From Pseudomonas asgharzadehiana (GTDB lineage Bacteria > Pseudomonadota > Gammaproteobacteria > Pseudomonadales > Pseudomonadaceae): 64,000 nucleotides of DNA. Below the pieces are notes generated by a model. The model made no database searches. It saw only the letters and a program-made list of their open reading frames with translations, and was not told the origin of the DNA. Positions 37,425-46,484 of the stretch are shown one piece after another. The stretch spans positions 5,525,001 through 5,589,000 of the forward strand of contig NZ_CP077079.1 of NCBI RefSeq assembly GCF_019139815.1, in the 5' to 3' direction. Positions within the stretch are counted from its first letter, which is position 1. The number at the start of each line of letters is the position of its first letter. Position numbers and translations under genes: made by a program.

Positions 37425-38750
37425 ATGCCCTCTAGTCTTTCTCGTCGTTGGCACCTTCGCCAACTGATCGCTGCCTCCAGCCTCATTCTGCTTGTCGCCT
37501 GCGCCGAAAAACCCACCGCCGCCGACGCCCAACCACTCCCCAAGCTCCAGGCCGCCCCGGTGGTAGCACCCGCTGTCGTAGCCCCGCTGGCCGTGGACAA
37601 TCTCGATATCCAACCGACCCAGACTTTCGCCGAATGGCAGGCAGGCTTTCGCGTGGATGCGCTGAAAGCCGGGATTACCCCAGCCGTCTTCGATAACGCC
37701 TTCGCCAACGTCACCCCGGACATGGCGGTGATTCGTGCCGACCGCAGCCAACCGGAATTTTCCCGCCCTGTGTGGCAATACCTCGACGGCGCCCTGTCAC
37801 CAGTGCGTGTGCGTAACGGCCAGGCACTGCTGATCAAGTACGCCGACATCCTGCAAAGCATCGAGCAACGTTATGGCGTGGACCGCCAGGCGCTGGTGTC
37901 GGTATGGGGCATGGAGAGCAACTTCGGTCAGTTCCAGGGCAATAACTCAGTGATCCGATCGCTGGCGACCCTGGCCTATGAAGGCCGTCGCCCGGCATTT
38001 GCCCAGGCGCAACTGCTGGCGGCGCTGCAGATCATCCAGCACGGCGACATCCAGGCCGACCAGATGAAAGGCTCCTGGGCCGGTGCGATGGGCCAGACGC
38101 AATTTATCCCGACCACTTACAACACCCACGCCGTGGATTTCGACGGCGACGGCCGCCGCGACATCTGGAACAGCCCAGCCGACGCCCTCGCGTCTACCGC
38201 GCACTACCTGCAAAGCTCCGGCTGGCAGAAAGGCCAGCCGTGGGGCTTCGAGGTGCAACAACTGCCAGCGAACTTCGATTACGCACTGGCCGACGGTGGC
38301 GTGCGCAAAAGCGTAGCCGAATGGCTGAAACTGGGCATCCAGTTGCCAGCCGGGGCCAGCCTGCCGCCCAACGTCGACCAACTGTCGGCCGCCCTGCTGC
38401 TGCCTGCGGGCTACCGTGGCCCGGCGTTCCTGGTATTGGATAACTTCCGGGCAATCCTCAAGTACAACAACTCGTCGTCCTACGCGCTGGCCGTTGGCCT
38501 GCTGTCGGAGCGGTTTGGTGGCGGTGGTGTGATTCGCGGCGATTGGCCCAAGGATGAGCTGCCGCTGAGCCGCTCCCAGCGTATCGATTTGCAAACGGCG
38601 CTCAGCGCCAACGGCTACGACGCGGGTAACCCGGACGGGATTATCGGCGCCAATACGCGTAAGGCGATTCGTGCGGCGCAGCAGGCACTGGGCTGGCCGG
38701 CGGACGGGTATCCAACGGTGAAATTGCTGGAGTCGTTGCAGGGCCGATAG
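37425..38750 (+). CDS. Lytic murein transglycosylase with peptidoglycan-binding domain
   Basis: The 441-residue protein has an N-terminal lipoprotein-like signal (LIAASSLILLVACAEKP). A MltB-type SLT_2 domain follows: VWGMESNFGQFQGN (catalytic Glu), GSWAGAMGQTQFIPTTYNTH and DFDGDGRRDIWNSPADALAS. A C-terminal PG_binding_1 domain (DLQTALSANGYDAGNPDGII) ends it. The domain set resembles Pseudomonas SltB2/SltB3-type enzymes. It cleaves glycan strands to 1,6-anhydro ends in the periplasm, probably anchored to the outer membrane. Confidence 0.88.
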   Translation: MPSSLSRRWHLRQLIAASSLILLVACAEKPTAADAQPLPKLQAAPVVAPAVVAPLAVDNLDIQPTQTFAEWQAGFRVDALKAGITPAVFDNAFANVTPDMAVIRADRSQPEFSRPVWQYLDGALSPVRVRNGQALLIKYADILQSIEQRYGVDRQALVSVWGMESNFGQFQGNNSVIRSLATLAYEGRRPAFAQAQLLAALQIIQHGDIQADQMKGSWAGAMGQTQFIPTTYNTHAVDFDGDGRRDIWNSPADALASTAHYLQSSGWQKGQPWGFEVQQLPANFDYALADGGVRKSVAEWLKLGIQLPAGASLPPNVDQLSAALLLPAGYRGPAFLVLDNFRAILKYNNSSSYALAVGLLSERFGGGGVIRGDWPKDELPLSRSQRIDLQTALSANGYDAGNPDGIIGANTRKAIRAAQQALGWPADGYPTVKLLESLQGR

Positions 38751-38769
38751 ATTGGCTTATGACGCCTAC

Positions 38770-38857
38770 TGCTATCGGGAGCAAGCCCCCTCCCACATTG
38801 ACCGCATCCACAGTGCGCGCGTCCATGTGGCAGGGGGCTTGCCCCCGATGCGGTTCA
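38770..38857. repeat. REPIN between the transglycosylase and ldcA
   Basis: GCTATCGGGAGCAAGCCCCCTCCCACA faces TGTGGCAGGGGGCTTGCCCCCGATG about 26 bases on. Typical REP pair. It lies between two convergent genes. Confidence 0.85.
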
Positions 38858-38873
38858 GCAGTCAGCAACCGAT

Positions 38874-39794
38874 TCAGGACCTCACGACCACGTCCTGCTC
38901 CAACACCACCCGCTGCTCCCCCGCATCCAACCGCACCTGCGCGCCCAGCGGCAACGTCAGGTTCGGATCACAATGCCCGCTGCGCCAGCCGGACAACACC
39001 GGAATGCGCAGCGGCGCGAAGGTCTGTTTCAGCAGCCGCTGCAACGCGGCGTTATCCACACCGGCAACATCGCCCACCAGCACACCGGCGATCTGAGCGA
39101 ACTTGCCCGACAGGCGCAGATGCGTCAGCAAGCGGTCGATGCGGTAGATCGGCTCGTTAACGTCTTCGATAAACAGAATGATGCCTTCAGCGTCGATTTC
39201 GTAAGGCGTGCCCATGACGGCCGCAATCATCGACAAGTTGCCACCCAGCAAGCGCCCACAGGCGATGCCCGGCTCAAGGGTGGTCAACGGGTAGGCAACC
39301 GGGTGCGCGAGCACACTACCGGCGCCAAGGTCACCGCGTAGCAGGCTGAACAGGGATGACTCGGTGGGGGGCTGTTTGTTGCCCAGCAGATCGGCATTAA
39401 GCATCGGGCCGTGAAAGGTCACGAACCCGGCGTAGCGGTTGATCGCCAGGTGCAAGGCGGTGATGTCGCTGTAGCCCACCAATGGTTTGGGGTTGGCGCG
39501 CAGCAGGTCGAAATCCAACGCGTCGAGCAGCCGTGGCGTGCCGTAGCCACCACGCAGGCAGAAGATCGCATCGATATCGGGATTGGCGAAAGCGGCATGC
39601 AGGTCGCGCAGGCGCACTGCATCGCTGCCGGCAAGATACCCGTCGCGCTCGTAGACGCCAGGAAAGATATGCAGGTCGTAGCCGCGGGCGCGCATCCATT
39701 GCCCGGCCTTTTCAACGTCCAGCGCGGCGGGGCCGGCGGGCGCGATCAGTGCGATGGTGCCTTCAGCACGAAGGGCTGGAACGGCGGCGGTCAT
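38874..39794 (-). CDS. ldcA: Muramoyltetrapeptide (LD-) carboxypeptidase
   Basis: ATG 39794 (MTAAVPALRAEGTIALIAPA) has GGGAGAG upstream; the product is 306 residues. S66 peptidase motifs: FCLRGGYGTPRLLDALDFDL, VGYSDITALHLAINRYAG (catalytic Ser in the GYSD region), LFIEDVNEPIYRIDRLLTHL (Glu), and GWRSGHCDPNLTLPLGA (His). It removes D-Ala from tetrapeptides during cytoplasmic recycling of murein. Confidence 0.92.
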   Translation of the reverse strand: MTAAVPALRAEGTIALIAPAGPAALDVEKAGQWMRARGYDLHIFPGVYERDGYLAGSDAVRLRDLHAAFANPDIDAIFCLRGGYGTPRLLDALDFDLLRANPKPLVGYSDITALHLAINRYAGFVTFHGPMLNADLLGNKQPPTESSLFSLLRGDLGAGSVLAHPVAYPLTTLEPGIACGRLLGGNLSMIAAVMGTPYEIDAEGIILFIEDVNEPIYRIDRLLTHLRLSGKFAQIAGVLVGDVAGVDNAALQRLLKQTFAPLRIPVLSGWRSGHCDPNLTLPLGAQVRLDAGEQRVVLEQDVVVRS

Positions 39795-39823
39795 ACACAA
39801 CTCTCCCTAATTAACGCGCAACG

Positions 39824-39917
39824 AAATGTGGGAGGGGGCTTGTTCCCGATAGCGGTGTATCAGTGACAGATAAGTGCCTGACACCCTGCTATCGGGGGCA
39901 AGCCCCCTCCCACATTG
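39824..39917. repeat. REPIN between ldcA and lipA
   Basis: ATGTGGGAGGGGGCTTGTTCC and a downstream CGGGGGCAAGCCCCCTCCCACAT form an inverted pair. They sit in the ldcA upstream region and beyond the lipA stop. Confidence 0.85.
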
Positions 39918-39941
39918 GATCTGCGGTGTGGCACAGATTTT

Positions 39942-40967
39942 TTACGAAACCAGGCTCGCCTTGACCAGCTTGGCCTGTTCGTCGGCGTGGTACGAAGAAC
40001 GCACCAGCGGGCCAGAAGCGACGTTCTTGAAGCCCATCTTGTAGCCTTCCTCGGCGAACCAGGCGAAGGTGTCCGGGTGCACGAAACGCTGCACCGGCAA
40101 GTGGCTGCGCGACGGTTGCAGGTACTGGCCCAGGGTCAGCATATCGATGTCGTGCTCGCGCATGCGCTTCATGACTTCGATGACTTCTTCGTCGGTTTCG
40201 CCCAGGCCCAGCATCAGCCCGGACTTGGTTGGGATGTGCGGCATCATCTGCTTGAATTTCTGCAGCAGGGTCAGCGACCACTGGTAGTCCGAACCCGGAC
40301 GCGCGGCCTTGTACAGGCGCGGCACGGTTTCCAGGTTGTGGTTGAACACGTCCGGTGGCTCGGCGGCGGTGATTTCCAGCGCCACGTCCATACGGCCACG
40401 GTAGTCCGGGACCAGGGTTTCGAGCATCACGTTCGGCGACAGTTTGCGGATTTCGCGGATGCAGTCGGCAAAGTGCTGGGCACCGCCGTCGCGCAGGTCA
40501 TCGCGGTCTACCGAGGTGATCACCACGTATTTGAGTTTGAGGTCGGCGATGGCGATGGCCAGGCTTTCTGGCTCGTTGACGTCCAGTGGCTTCGGCCGGC
40601 CGTGGCCGACATCACAGAACGGGCAACGACGCGTGCAGATATCACCCATGATCATGAAGGTCGCGGTGCCGCCGGAGAAGCACTCGCCGAGGTTCGGGCA
40701 GGACGCCTCTTCGCACACGCTGTGCAGCTTGTGTTTGCGCAGCAGCGCCTTGATACGGTCGACTTCCGGCGAAACCGGGATGCGCACGCGGATCCAGTCG
40801 GGTTTCTTCGGCAGTTCGGTGGTCGGAATGATCTTCACCGGGATGCGTGCAACCTTCTCGGCGCCGCGCAGCTTGACGCCGGCTTCCACCTTGGCACGCG
40901 GGGCCGCAGCCGGACGCTCGGTGACGTCCAGCGTCGGGATCATGGTTTGCACTGCATCAGTAGTCAT
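39942..40967 (-). CDS. lipA: Lipoyl synthase
   Basis: 341 residues. Auxiliary cluster motif [20 protein letters not shown] (Cx4Cx5C) and radical SAM motif [15 protein letters not shown] (Cx3Cx2C) are both present. LipA inserts two sulfurs into octanoyl chains on E2 and GcvH. It follows lipB directly (2-base gap). Confidence 0.96.
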   Translation of the reverse strand: MTTDAVQTMIPTLDVTERPAAAPRAKVEAGVKLRGAEKVARIPVKIIPTTELPKKPDWIRVRIPVSPEVDRIKALLRKHKLHSVCEEASCPNLGECFSGGTATFMIMGDICTRRCPFCDVGHGRPKPLDVNEPESLAIAIADLKLKYVVITSVDRDDLRDGGAQHFADCIREIRKLSPNVMLETLVPDYRGRMDVALEITAAEPPDVFNHNLETVPRLYKAARPGSDYQWSLTLLQKFKQMMPHIPTKSGLMLGLGETDEEVIEVMKRMREHDIDMLTLGQYLQPSRSHLPVQRFVHPDTFAWFAEEGYKMGFKNVASGPLVRSSYHADEQAKLVKASLVS

Positions 40968-40969
40968 AG

Positions 40970-41617
40970 TCAGTCGATTCCGCCCGTAAGGGTCGTCTGC
41001 TCAGCATAGTCGAGGTGTTTGACGAGCTGCGCGCGCAGCCGGGCACTTACCTCGGCAAATTTAATCGGTGTCGCGTGGTCGCTCAACTGTGTCATCGCCA
41101 ACCCGGCATAGCCACACGGGTTGATCCGCCGGAACGGCGCCAGGTCCATGTCCACATTCAGGGCCAGGCCGTGAAAGGAACAACCGTGACGAATGCGCAG
41201 CCCCAGGGAGGCGATTTTCGCGCCGTCGACGTACACACCCGGTGCATCCGGCTTGGCCATGGCGGTCACGCCGTAACTGGCCAGCAGTTCAATCAGGCAA
41301 GCCTCCATGCGGCTCACCAGTTCACGCACACCAAAGCCCAGTTTGCGCACATCCAGCAACAGATAAGCGACAAGCTGACCGGGGCCATGGTAAGTCACTT
41401 GGCCACCTCGGTCGACCTGCACCACCGGAATATCGCCCGGAAGCAGCAGATGCTCGGCCTTGCCGGCCTGCCCCTGGGTGAACACCGCAGGGTGCTCCAC
41501 CAACCAGATTTCATCGGGGGCCGACGTGCCGCGTTCATTGGTGAAGCGCTGCATGGCGTGCCAGACCGGCTCGTAAGCCATCTGGCCGAGCTCGCGAAAG
41601 CCCAGGACCTGTGACAT
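40970..41617 (-). CDS. lipB: Octanoyltransferase
   Basis: ATG 41617 ([20 protein letters not shown]) overlaps the ybeD stop by one base. The 215-residue protein has the LipB signature [20 protein letters not shown], the Lys-containing [21 protein letters not shown], and the catalytic Cys in [13 protein letters not shown]. It moves octanoate from ACP to lipoyl domains. Confidence 0.95.
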   Translation of the reverse strand: MSQVLGFRELGQMAYEPVWHAMQRFTNERGTSAPDEIWLVEHPAVFTQGQAGKAEHLLLPGDIPVVQVDRGGQVTYHGPGQLVAYLLLDVRKLGFGVRELVSRMEACLIELLASYGVTAMAKPDAPGVYVDGAKIASLGLRIRHGCSFHGLALNVDMDLAPFRRINPCGYAGLAMTQLSDHATPIKFAEVSARLRAQLVKHLDYAEQTTLTGGID

Positions 41618-41892
41618 CAAAGCACCATGTGCACGAAGCCGGTGGCCCGCAGTTCGCTGTTGATGTCGTAGAGCTGGTCTTGACCGGTCGCAACGATGTG
41701 CAACTGGATCGTGGTGTATTTACCGGTCGAGCTGGATCGCTCATCCACACGGTTATCGTTGATCGTGGCGTGTTTACGCACGATGTCGAGAATCTGGTCT
41801 TTGCGGCCCACACCGGTGTCGCTGATCACCTTGATAGGGTAATCGGTTACCGGGAATTCGATCTTTGGCGCCTTTACTTCTTTATCGGTCAT
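41617..41892 (-). CDS. ybeD: YbeD/DUF493 family protein
   Basis: The 91-residue protein ([20 protein letters not shown]) has the ACT-like YbeD fold: [40 protein letters not shown], ending ATGFVHMVL. The dacA-ybeD-lipB-lipA order is conserved in gammaproteobacteria. The fold hints at allosteric regulation, but the role is not known. Confidence 0.92.
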   Translation of the reverse strand: MTDKEVKAPKIEFPVTDYPIKVISDTGVGRKDQILDIVRKHATINDNRVDERSSSTGKYTTIQLHIVATGQDQLYDINSELRATGFVHMVL

Positions 41893-41933
41893 GGCGTAAC
41901 GGCCTCGTAAGCGTAAGCCGTGGCGACGGGCAA

Positions 41934-41960
41934 AGCCCCGTGTCGGATCAACACGGGGCT
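41934..41960 (-). terminator. Hairpin after dacA on the minus strand
   Basis: Read leftward, AGCCCCGTGT pairs with ACACGGGGCT around a 7-base loop, then TTTGCCC. It lies 16 bases after the dacA stop and before ybeD, so it may partly uncouple the two. Confidence 0.55.
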
Positions 41961-41976
41961 CTGCAGGTGCACACTA

Positions 41977-43134
41977 TCAGTTGAACAAGCCGTAGAAGAA
42001 TAGACGGATGCTATCCCACACGCGGCGGAAGATACCACCTTCGTCGACGGCGTCCAGCGCGATCAGGTCGGCGCTGTGCACAACCTTGTCGTCCAGCTTG
42101 ACTTCGACTTTACCGATCACGTCGCCCTTGGCGATTGGCGCAACCAATTGCGGGTTCATGGTCATGCTGGCAGCGAGCTTTTTCAGCTGGCCTTTAGGCA
42201 TGGTCAGGGTCAGGTCTTCGGCCAGGCCGGCCTTGACTTGCGAGGTGGCGCCTTTCCACACCGGCGCGCTCGCAAGCTCTGCACCCTTCTGGTAGAAGGT
42301 CTGGGTTTCGAAGAAGCGGAAACCGTAGGTCAGCAGTTTTTGCGTCTCGGCCGCACGGGCCTGCTCGCTGTTGGTGCCGAAGACTACGGCGATCAGGCGT
42401 TGGCCATCACGCACGGCGGACGACACCATGCAGTAGCCGGCTTCGTCGGTGTGGCCGGTTTTCAGACCATCGACGGTCTTGTCGCGCCACAGCAGCAGGT
42501 TGCGGTTAGGCTGTTTGATGTTGTTCCAGAAGAACTCTTTCTGGGAGTAGATCGCGTAATGCACCGGGTCGACACGAATGATCGCGCGGGCCAGGATCGC
42601 CATGTCGTGAGCCGACGAATAATGCTCAGGGTTCGGCAGGCCGGTCGGGTTCATGAAGTGGCTGTTGGTCATGCCCAGGTCGGCCACGGTTTTGTTCATC
42701 ATGTCGGCGAACGCGTCTTCGCTGCCGGCGATGTGCTCGGCCAGGGCGACGCTGGCATCGTTACCCGACTGGATGATGATGCCGTGCAGCAGGTCACTCA
42801 CGGTGACTTGCGAACCCACCTTGATGAACATCCGCGAACCGCCGGTACGCCAGGCGTTTTCGCTGACGGTCACCGGGTCGTTTTCACCGATCTGGCCGCG
42901 ACGGATTTCCAGGGTGGCAATGTAGGCGGTCATCAGCTTGGTCAGGCTGGCCGGCGGCAGGCGCTGGTCACCGTTGCTCTCGACCAACACGTTGCCGCTG
43001 GCGGCATCCATGAGCACCCAGGCCTTGGCGGCCAGTTGCGGTGAAGCCGGCACCATTTCAACCGCCCAGGCGGCGGGGGTGATGATCAGCGAAAGAAGCA
43101 GGCACGTGCGTTTGGCTAAGGTGGTGATGTTCAT
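41977..43134 (-). CDS. dacA: D-alanyl-D-alanine carboxypeptidase (PBP5/6 type)
   Basis: 385 residues. An N-terminal signal (TCLLLSLIITPAAWAVEMVP) precedes the S11 domain with PPASLTKLMTAYIATLEIRR (SxxK, catalytic Ser), QSGNDASVALAEHIAG (SxN) and DGLKTGHTDEAGYCMVSSAV (KTG). A PBP5_C beta domain and an amphipathic C-terminal helix (VWDSIRLFFYGLFN) follow, which anchors the protein to the inner membrane. It trims pentapeptides. Confidence 0.94.
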   Translation of the reverse strand: MNITTLAKRTCLLLSLIITPAAWAVEMVPASPQLAAKAWVLMDAASGNVLVESNGDQRLPPASLTKLMTAYIATLEIRRGQIGENDPVTVSENAWRTGGSRMFIKVGSQVTVSDLLHGIIIQSGNDASVALAEHIAGSEDAFADMMNKTVADLGMTNSHFMNPTGLPNPEHYSSAHDMAILARAIIRVDPVHYAIYSQKEFFWNNIKQPNRNLLLWRDKTVDGLKTGHTDEAGYCMVSSAVRDGQRLIAVVFGTNSEQARAAETQKLLTYGFRFFETQTFYQKGAELASAPVWKGATSQVKAGLAEDLTLTMPKGQLKKLAASMTMNPQLVAPIAKGDVIGKVEVKLDDKVVHSADLIALDAVDEGGIFRRVWDSIRLFFYGLFN

Positions 43135-43312
43135 CCGTCTCTCGAAATTGCTTATGGAAACTTGCCCTCGCGGGCAAAACTTATTCAGACAGCCCGCTAC
43201 CAGACTGTCACGTGTTCGGTTGCCCGCTCTCCCCTTGCCTTCGGGTTTTTATTGTTCAAAGAGCCAACAACCAGGGTTCGGGCACGCGCACGCGCCCGCA
43301 CCATCAATCTTT

Positions 43313-44311
43313 TTATTCGGCGGTCACTACACTGGGTTGCCCCAGGTTGGCCAGGCGCACACTGTTCTGTACCTGGGCGACTTCGCTCGGCGAACCGATC
43401 GGCCCCATGCGCACGCGGTGCAGGGTCTGCTGGTTACGCACGATAGAGCTGATGAACACCGGGGCATTGACCATGCCGCTGAGCTTGGACCTTAACAGCT
43501 CTGCCGCATCCGGGTTGGCGAAAGCGCCGACCTGCAAGTACTGCCCACCCGCTGCCGAGGCACCCGGTGCCGCATGGGGCACAACCACCGTGTCCGGCGC
43601 GTGCTGCTGCGGTGGCGGCGTCCACTGCTCGATCTTGCCGGTCGACGCGGTCACCTGCGGCTGCGGGGTCTGCGGTTCGTTGAGCATCAACGGTGCCGGC
43701 TTGCCACGCTGGGCCCAATACTGCGCCGGGTCGATACCTTCGACCTTGACCCGCGCGGTACCGGTTTCGGCATAGCCGAGTTTCTTCGCGGCAGCGTAGG
43801 ACAAGTCGATGATGCGGTCCGAATAGAACGGCCCGCGGTCGTTGACCCGCAGGATCACCGTGCGGTTGTTGTCCAGGTTGGTCACCCGTACGTAGCTGGG
43901 CAGCGGCAGCGTCTTATGCGCCGCGCTCATGCCATACAGGTCATACACTTCACCGTTGGCGGTGTTCTGGCCATGGAACTTGGTGCCATACCAGGACGCC
44001 GTGCCCGATTGCACGTAGGTCTTGGAATCCTGCAACGGGAAATAGGACTTGCCCAACACCGTATAAGGGTTGGCCTTATAGGGGCCGGTGTGCAGGGTCG
44101 GGGTGGCATCCGGGATTTTCGACACGTCGACATCCCACCACGGCGCGCCGTCTTTGTGCGCGCGGTTGATGTCCAGGCCCGGCTGTGAACGCACTGCCGT
44201 GCCGCCGGACTTCTGCGTCGGCGCCCGGCTGGTGGAGCAACTGACGACCAGCAGGGACAACGCGGCGAACGCCACCAGCTTGAGCGGTTGATTGAACAGC
44301 GATGCCCGCAT
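43313..44311 (-). CDS. rlpA: Septal ring lytic transglycosylase RlpA
   Basis: 332 residues with a lipobox (FAALSLLVVSCSTS). The double-psi beta-barrel reads SGTASWYGTKFHGQNTANGE, LPSYVRVTNLDNNRTVILRV and NDRGPFYSDRIIDLSYAAAK. A Pro/Gln-rich linker precedes a C-terminal SPOR domain (YLQVGAFANPDAAELLRSKL). In Pseudomonas RlpA digests glycan without stem peptides at the septum. Its ATG overlaps the mltB stop by one base. Confidence 0.93.
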   Translation of the reverse strand: MRASLFNQPLKLVAFAALSLLVVSCSTSRAPTQKSGGTAVRSQPGLDINRAHKDGAPWWDVDVSKIPDATPTLHTGPYKANPYTVLGKSYFPLQDSKTYVQSGTASWYGTKFHGQNTANGEVYDLYGMSAAHKTLPLPSYVRVTNLDNNRTVILRVNDRGPFYSDRIIDLSYAAAKKLGYAETGTARVKVEGIDPAQYWAQRGKPAPLMLNEPQTPQPQVTASTGKIEQWTPPPQQHAPDTVVVPHAAPGASAAGGQYLQVGAFANPDAAELLRSKLSGMVNAPVFISSIVRNQQTLHRVRMGPIGSPSEVAQVQNSVRLANLGQPSVVTAE

Positions 44312-45327
44312 TACTTGTTGCCCCGTGCTTGGATAAGCATGTCTGACAGCTGATGCACCGCCATGGCGTACATCACACTGCGGTTATAACGCGTGATTGC
44401 GTAAAAATTCTTCAGGCCCATCCAGTATTCAGGGCCATTTTCGCCTTCCAGGCGGAACGCCGTGACCGGCATGTCATCGCGTGGCGCATTCTGACTCGAC
44501 CAGCCCAGCGCCCGCAACTCCCCGACCGTCTTGGCCGGTTCGATACCCTGGGTCAGCCCTTCATCGGCGCGGTCCCCGGTCACCTCGGCGCGGATCACGA
44601 CCGGCTCGCCGGCGACCCAACCGTGGCGCTTGAAGTAGCTGGCCACGCTGCCGATGGCGTCGTCAGGGTTGCTCCAGATATTGATATGGCCGTCGCCGTC
44701 AAAATCCACCGCATAGGCGCGAAAGCTGCTCGGCATGAACTGCGGCAAGCCCATCGCACCGGCGTAGGAACCCTTGAGGGTCAGTGGGTCGAGTTGCTCT
44801 TCGCGGGCCAACAGCAGGAACTCGCGCAGTTCCTTGCGAAAGAAGTCGGCGCGCGGCGGGTAGTCGAAGCCCAGGGTCGACAAGGCGTCGATCACCCGGT
44901 AACTGCCGGTATTGCGCCCGTAAAAGGTTTCGATGCCGATGATCGCGACAATCACCTGGGCTGGCACGCCATATTCCTGCTCGGCGCGGGCCAGCACGGC
45001 CTCATGCTGGCGCCAGAAGTCCACACCCCGGGCCACACGGGCGTCGGTGAGGAACATCGGGCGATATTCTTTCCACTGCTTCACGCGCTCGGCGGGACGG
45101 GAAATGGCATCCAGGATCGCCTGCTTTTTCTGGGCTTCGCGGAACACGCCCATCAGTTGTTCACCGGCGAAACCGTAGTCGCGGGTCATTTCACCGACAA
45201 ATTCGGCGACCTGGGGTGAACCATCGTAGTCACCGGCCAGCGCCTCTTGCGTTGCGCCCAGCAGCCCAATCAGGCTCATCCAGGACGCATGCCGAGTCGC
45301 CCAGCCGCGCATTACTTGCATTGACAT
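44311..45327 (-). CDS. mltB: Membrane-bound lytic transglycosylase B
   Basis: ATG 45327 (MSMQVMRGWATRHASWMSLI) follows AAGGTGAAG; 338 residues. The SLT_2 domain has AIIGIETFYGRNTGSYRVID (catalytic Glu), GSYAGAMGLPQFMPSSFRAY and DFDGDGHINIWSNPDDAIGS. Unlike E. coli MltB there is no clear lipobox, so it may be soluble or held by an uncleaved N-terminal helix, like Pseudomonas SltB1. It starts 11 bases after the rodA stop. Confidence 0.9.
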   Translation of the reverse strand: MSMQVMRGWATRHASWMSLIGLLGATQEALAGDYDGSPQVAEFVGEMTRDYGFAGEQLMGVFREAQKKQAILDAISRPAERVKQWKEYRPMFLTDARVARGVDFWRQHEAVLARAEQEYGVPAQVIVAIIGIETFYGRNTGSYRVIDALSTLGFDYPPRADFFRKELREFLLLAREEQLDPLTLKGSYAGAMGLPQFMPSSFRAYAVDFDGDGHINIWSNPDDAIGSVASYFKRHGWVAGEPVVIRAEVTGDRADEGLTQGIEPAKTVGELRALGWSSQNAPRDDMPVTAFRLEGENGPEYWMGLKNFYAITRYNRSVMYAMAVHQLSDMLIQARGNK

Positions 45328-45338
45328 CTTCACCTTAT

Positions 45339-46484
45339 TCAAACCTGCGCGATCCACTTGCGATGCGTGTGAATCGACATCAAAACCCCAAACGCTGACA
45401 GCAATGTCACCAGCGAAGTTCCGCCGTAGCTAATGAACGGCAACGGCACCCCAACCACCGGCAACAGGCCACTGACCATACCGATGTTGACGAAAACGTA
45501 AACAAAAAAAGTCATGGTCAGGCTGCCGGCGAGCAATTTGCCGAACAGCGTCTGCGCCTGGGCGGTAATGACCAGGCCCCGCCCGATCAGCAGCAAATAG
45601 ATCAGCAACAACGCGCAAATGCCCACCAGGCCGAACTCTTCGCCCAGCACCGCAATAATGAAGTCGGTGTGGCTTTCGGGCAAAAAGTCCAAATGGGATT
45701 GGGTGCCCAGTAACCAGCCCTTACCAAATACTCCGCCAGAACCAATGGCGGCCTTGGATTGGATAATGTTCCAGCCGGTACCCAGCGGGTCGCTTTCCGG
45801 GTCGAGGAAGGTGAGGATCCGCTGCTTCTGGTAGTCGTGCATGAAAAAGAACCACATGGCCACCGCCACAGGTACCGCGGCGGCCAGCACGCTGAGGATC
45901 CAGCGCCAACGCAGCCCACCCATAAACAGTACGAACGCACCACCGGCCAGGATCAGCAGCGAGGTGCCGAGGTCCGGCTGACGCACAATCAGCACAAAGG
46001 GAACGCCGATCAGGATCAGGCTGATACCCACGTGCTTGAGCTGCGGCGGTAGTGTGCGCTTGGACAAATACCAGGCAATAGTGGCCGGCATCAGGATCTT
46101 CATGAATTCCGACGGCTGGAAGCGAATCACCCCTGGAATGTTGATCCAGCGGGTCGCCCCCATCGCGTTGTGGCCCATGACATCCACCACCACCAGCAGC
46201 AACACGCCGGCGACATACCCCAGCGGCACCCAACGCGCCATAAAGCGCGGCTCCAACTGGGCGATGACCACCATCGACAACAGGCCAAGGCCAAACGAGG
46301 ACGCTTGCTTGATCAGCAGGTCCCAGTTTTTACCACTGGCCGAATACAGCACGAACAGGCTGCCGGCGGCCAGGGTCAGCAGCAGGATCAACAACGGGCC
46401 ATCAATGTGCATGCGCTGCAGCAACGTCGCGCGGCGACGCATCACGTCTTCGCTGGAGAGGATGCGGTCAAAATTACTCTTCAC
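45339..46484 (-). CDS. rodA: Peptidoglycan glycosyltransferase RodA
   Basis: GTG 46484 (VKSNFDRILSSEDVMRRRAT) is the likely start, overlapping the PBP2 gene by 11 bases; a frame continues to 46520. 381 residues, about ten TM helices. SEDS motifs: ATRWINIPGVIRFQPSEFMK, RQPDLGTSLLILAGGAFVLF, and LPFISYGGTSLVTLLSAFGV. The catalytic Asp region WLLGTQSHLDFLPESHTDFI is present. RodA polymerises glycan in cell elongation with PBP2. Confidence 0.94.
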   Translation of the reverse strand: MKSNFDRILSSEDVMRRRATLLQRMHIDGPLLILLLTLAAGSLFVLYSASGKNWDLLIKQASSFGLGLLSMVVIAQLEPRFMARWVPLGYVAGVLLLVVVDVMGHNAMGATRWINIPGVIRFQPSEFMKILMPATIAWYLSKRTLPPQLKHVGISLILIGVPFVLIVRQPDLGTSLLILAGGAFVLFMGGLRWRWILSVLAAAVPVAVAMWFFFMHDYQKQRILTFLDPESDPLGTGWNIIQSKAAIGSGGVFGKGWLLGTQSHLDFLPESHTDFIIAVLGEEFGLVGICALLLIYLLLIGRGLVITAQAQTLFGKLLAGSLTMTFFVYVFVNIGMVSGLLPVVGVPLPFISYGGTSLVTLLSAFGVLMSIHTHRKWIAQV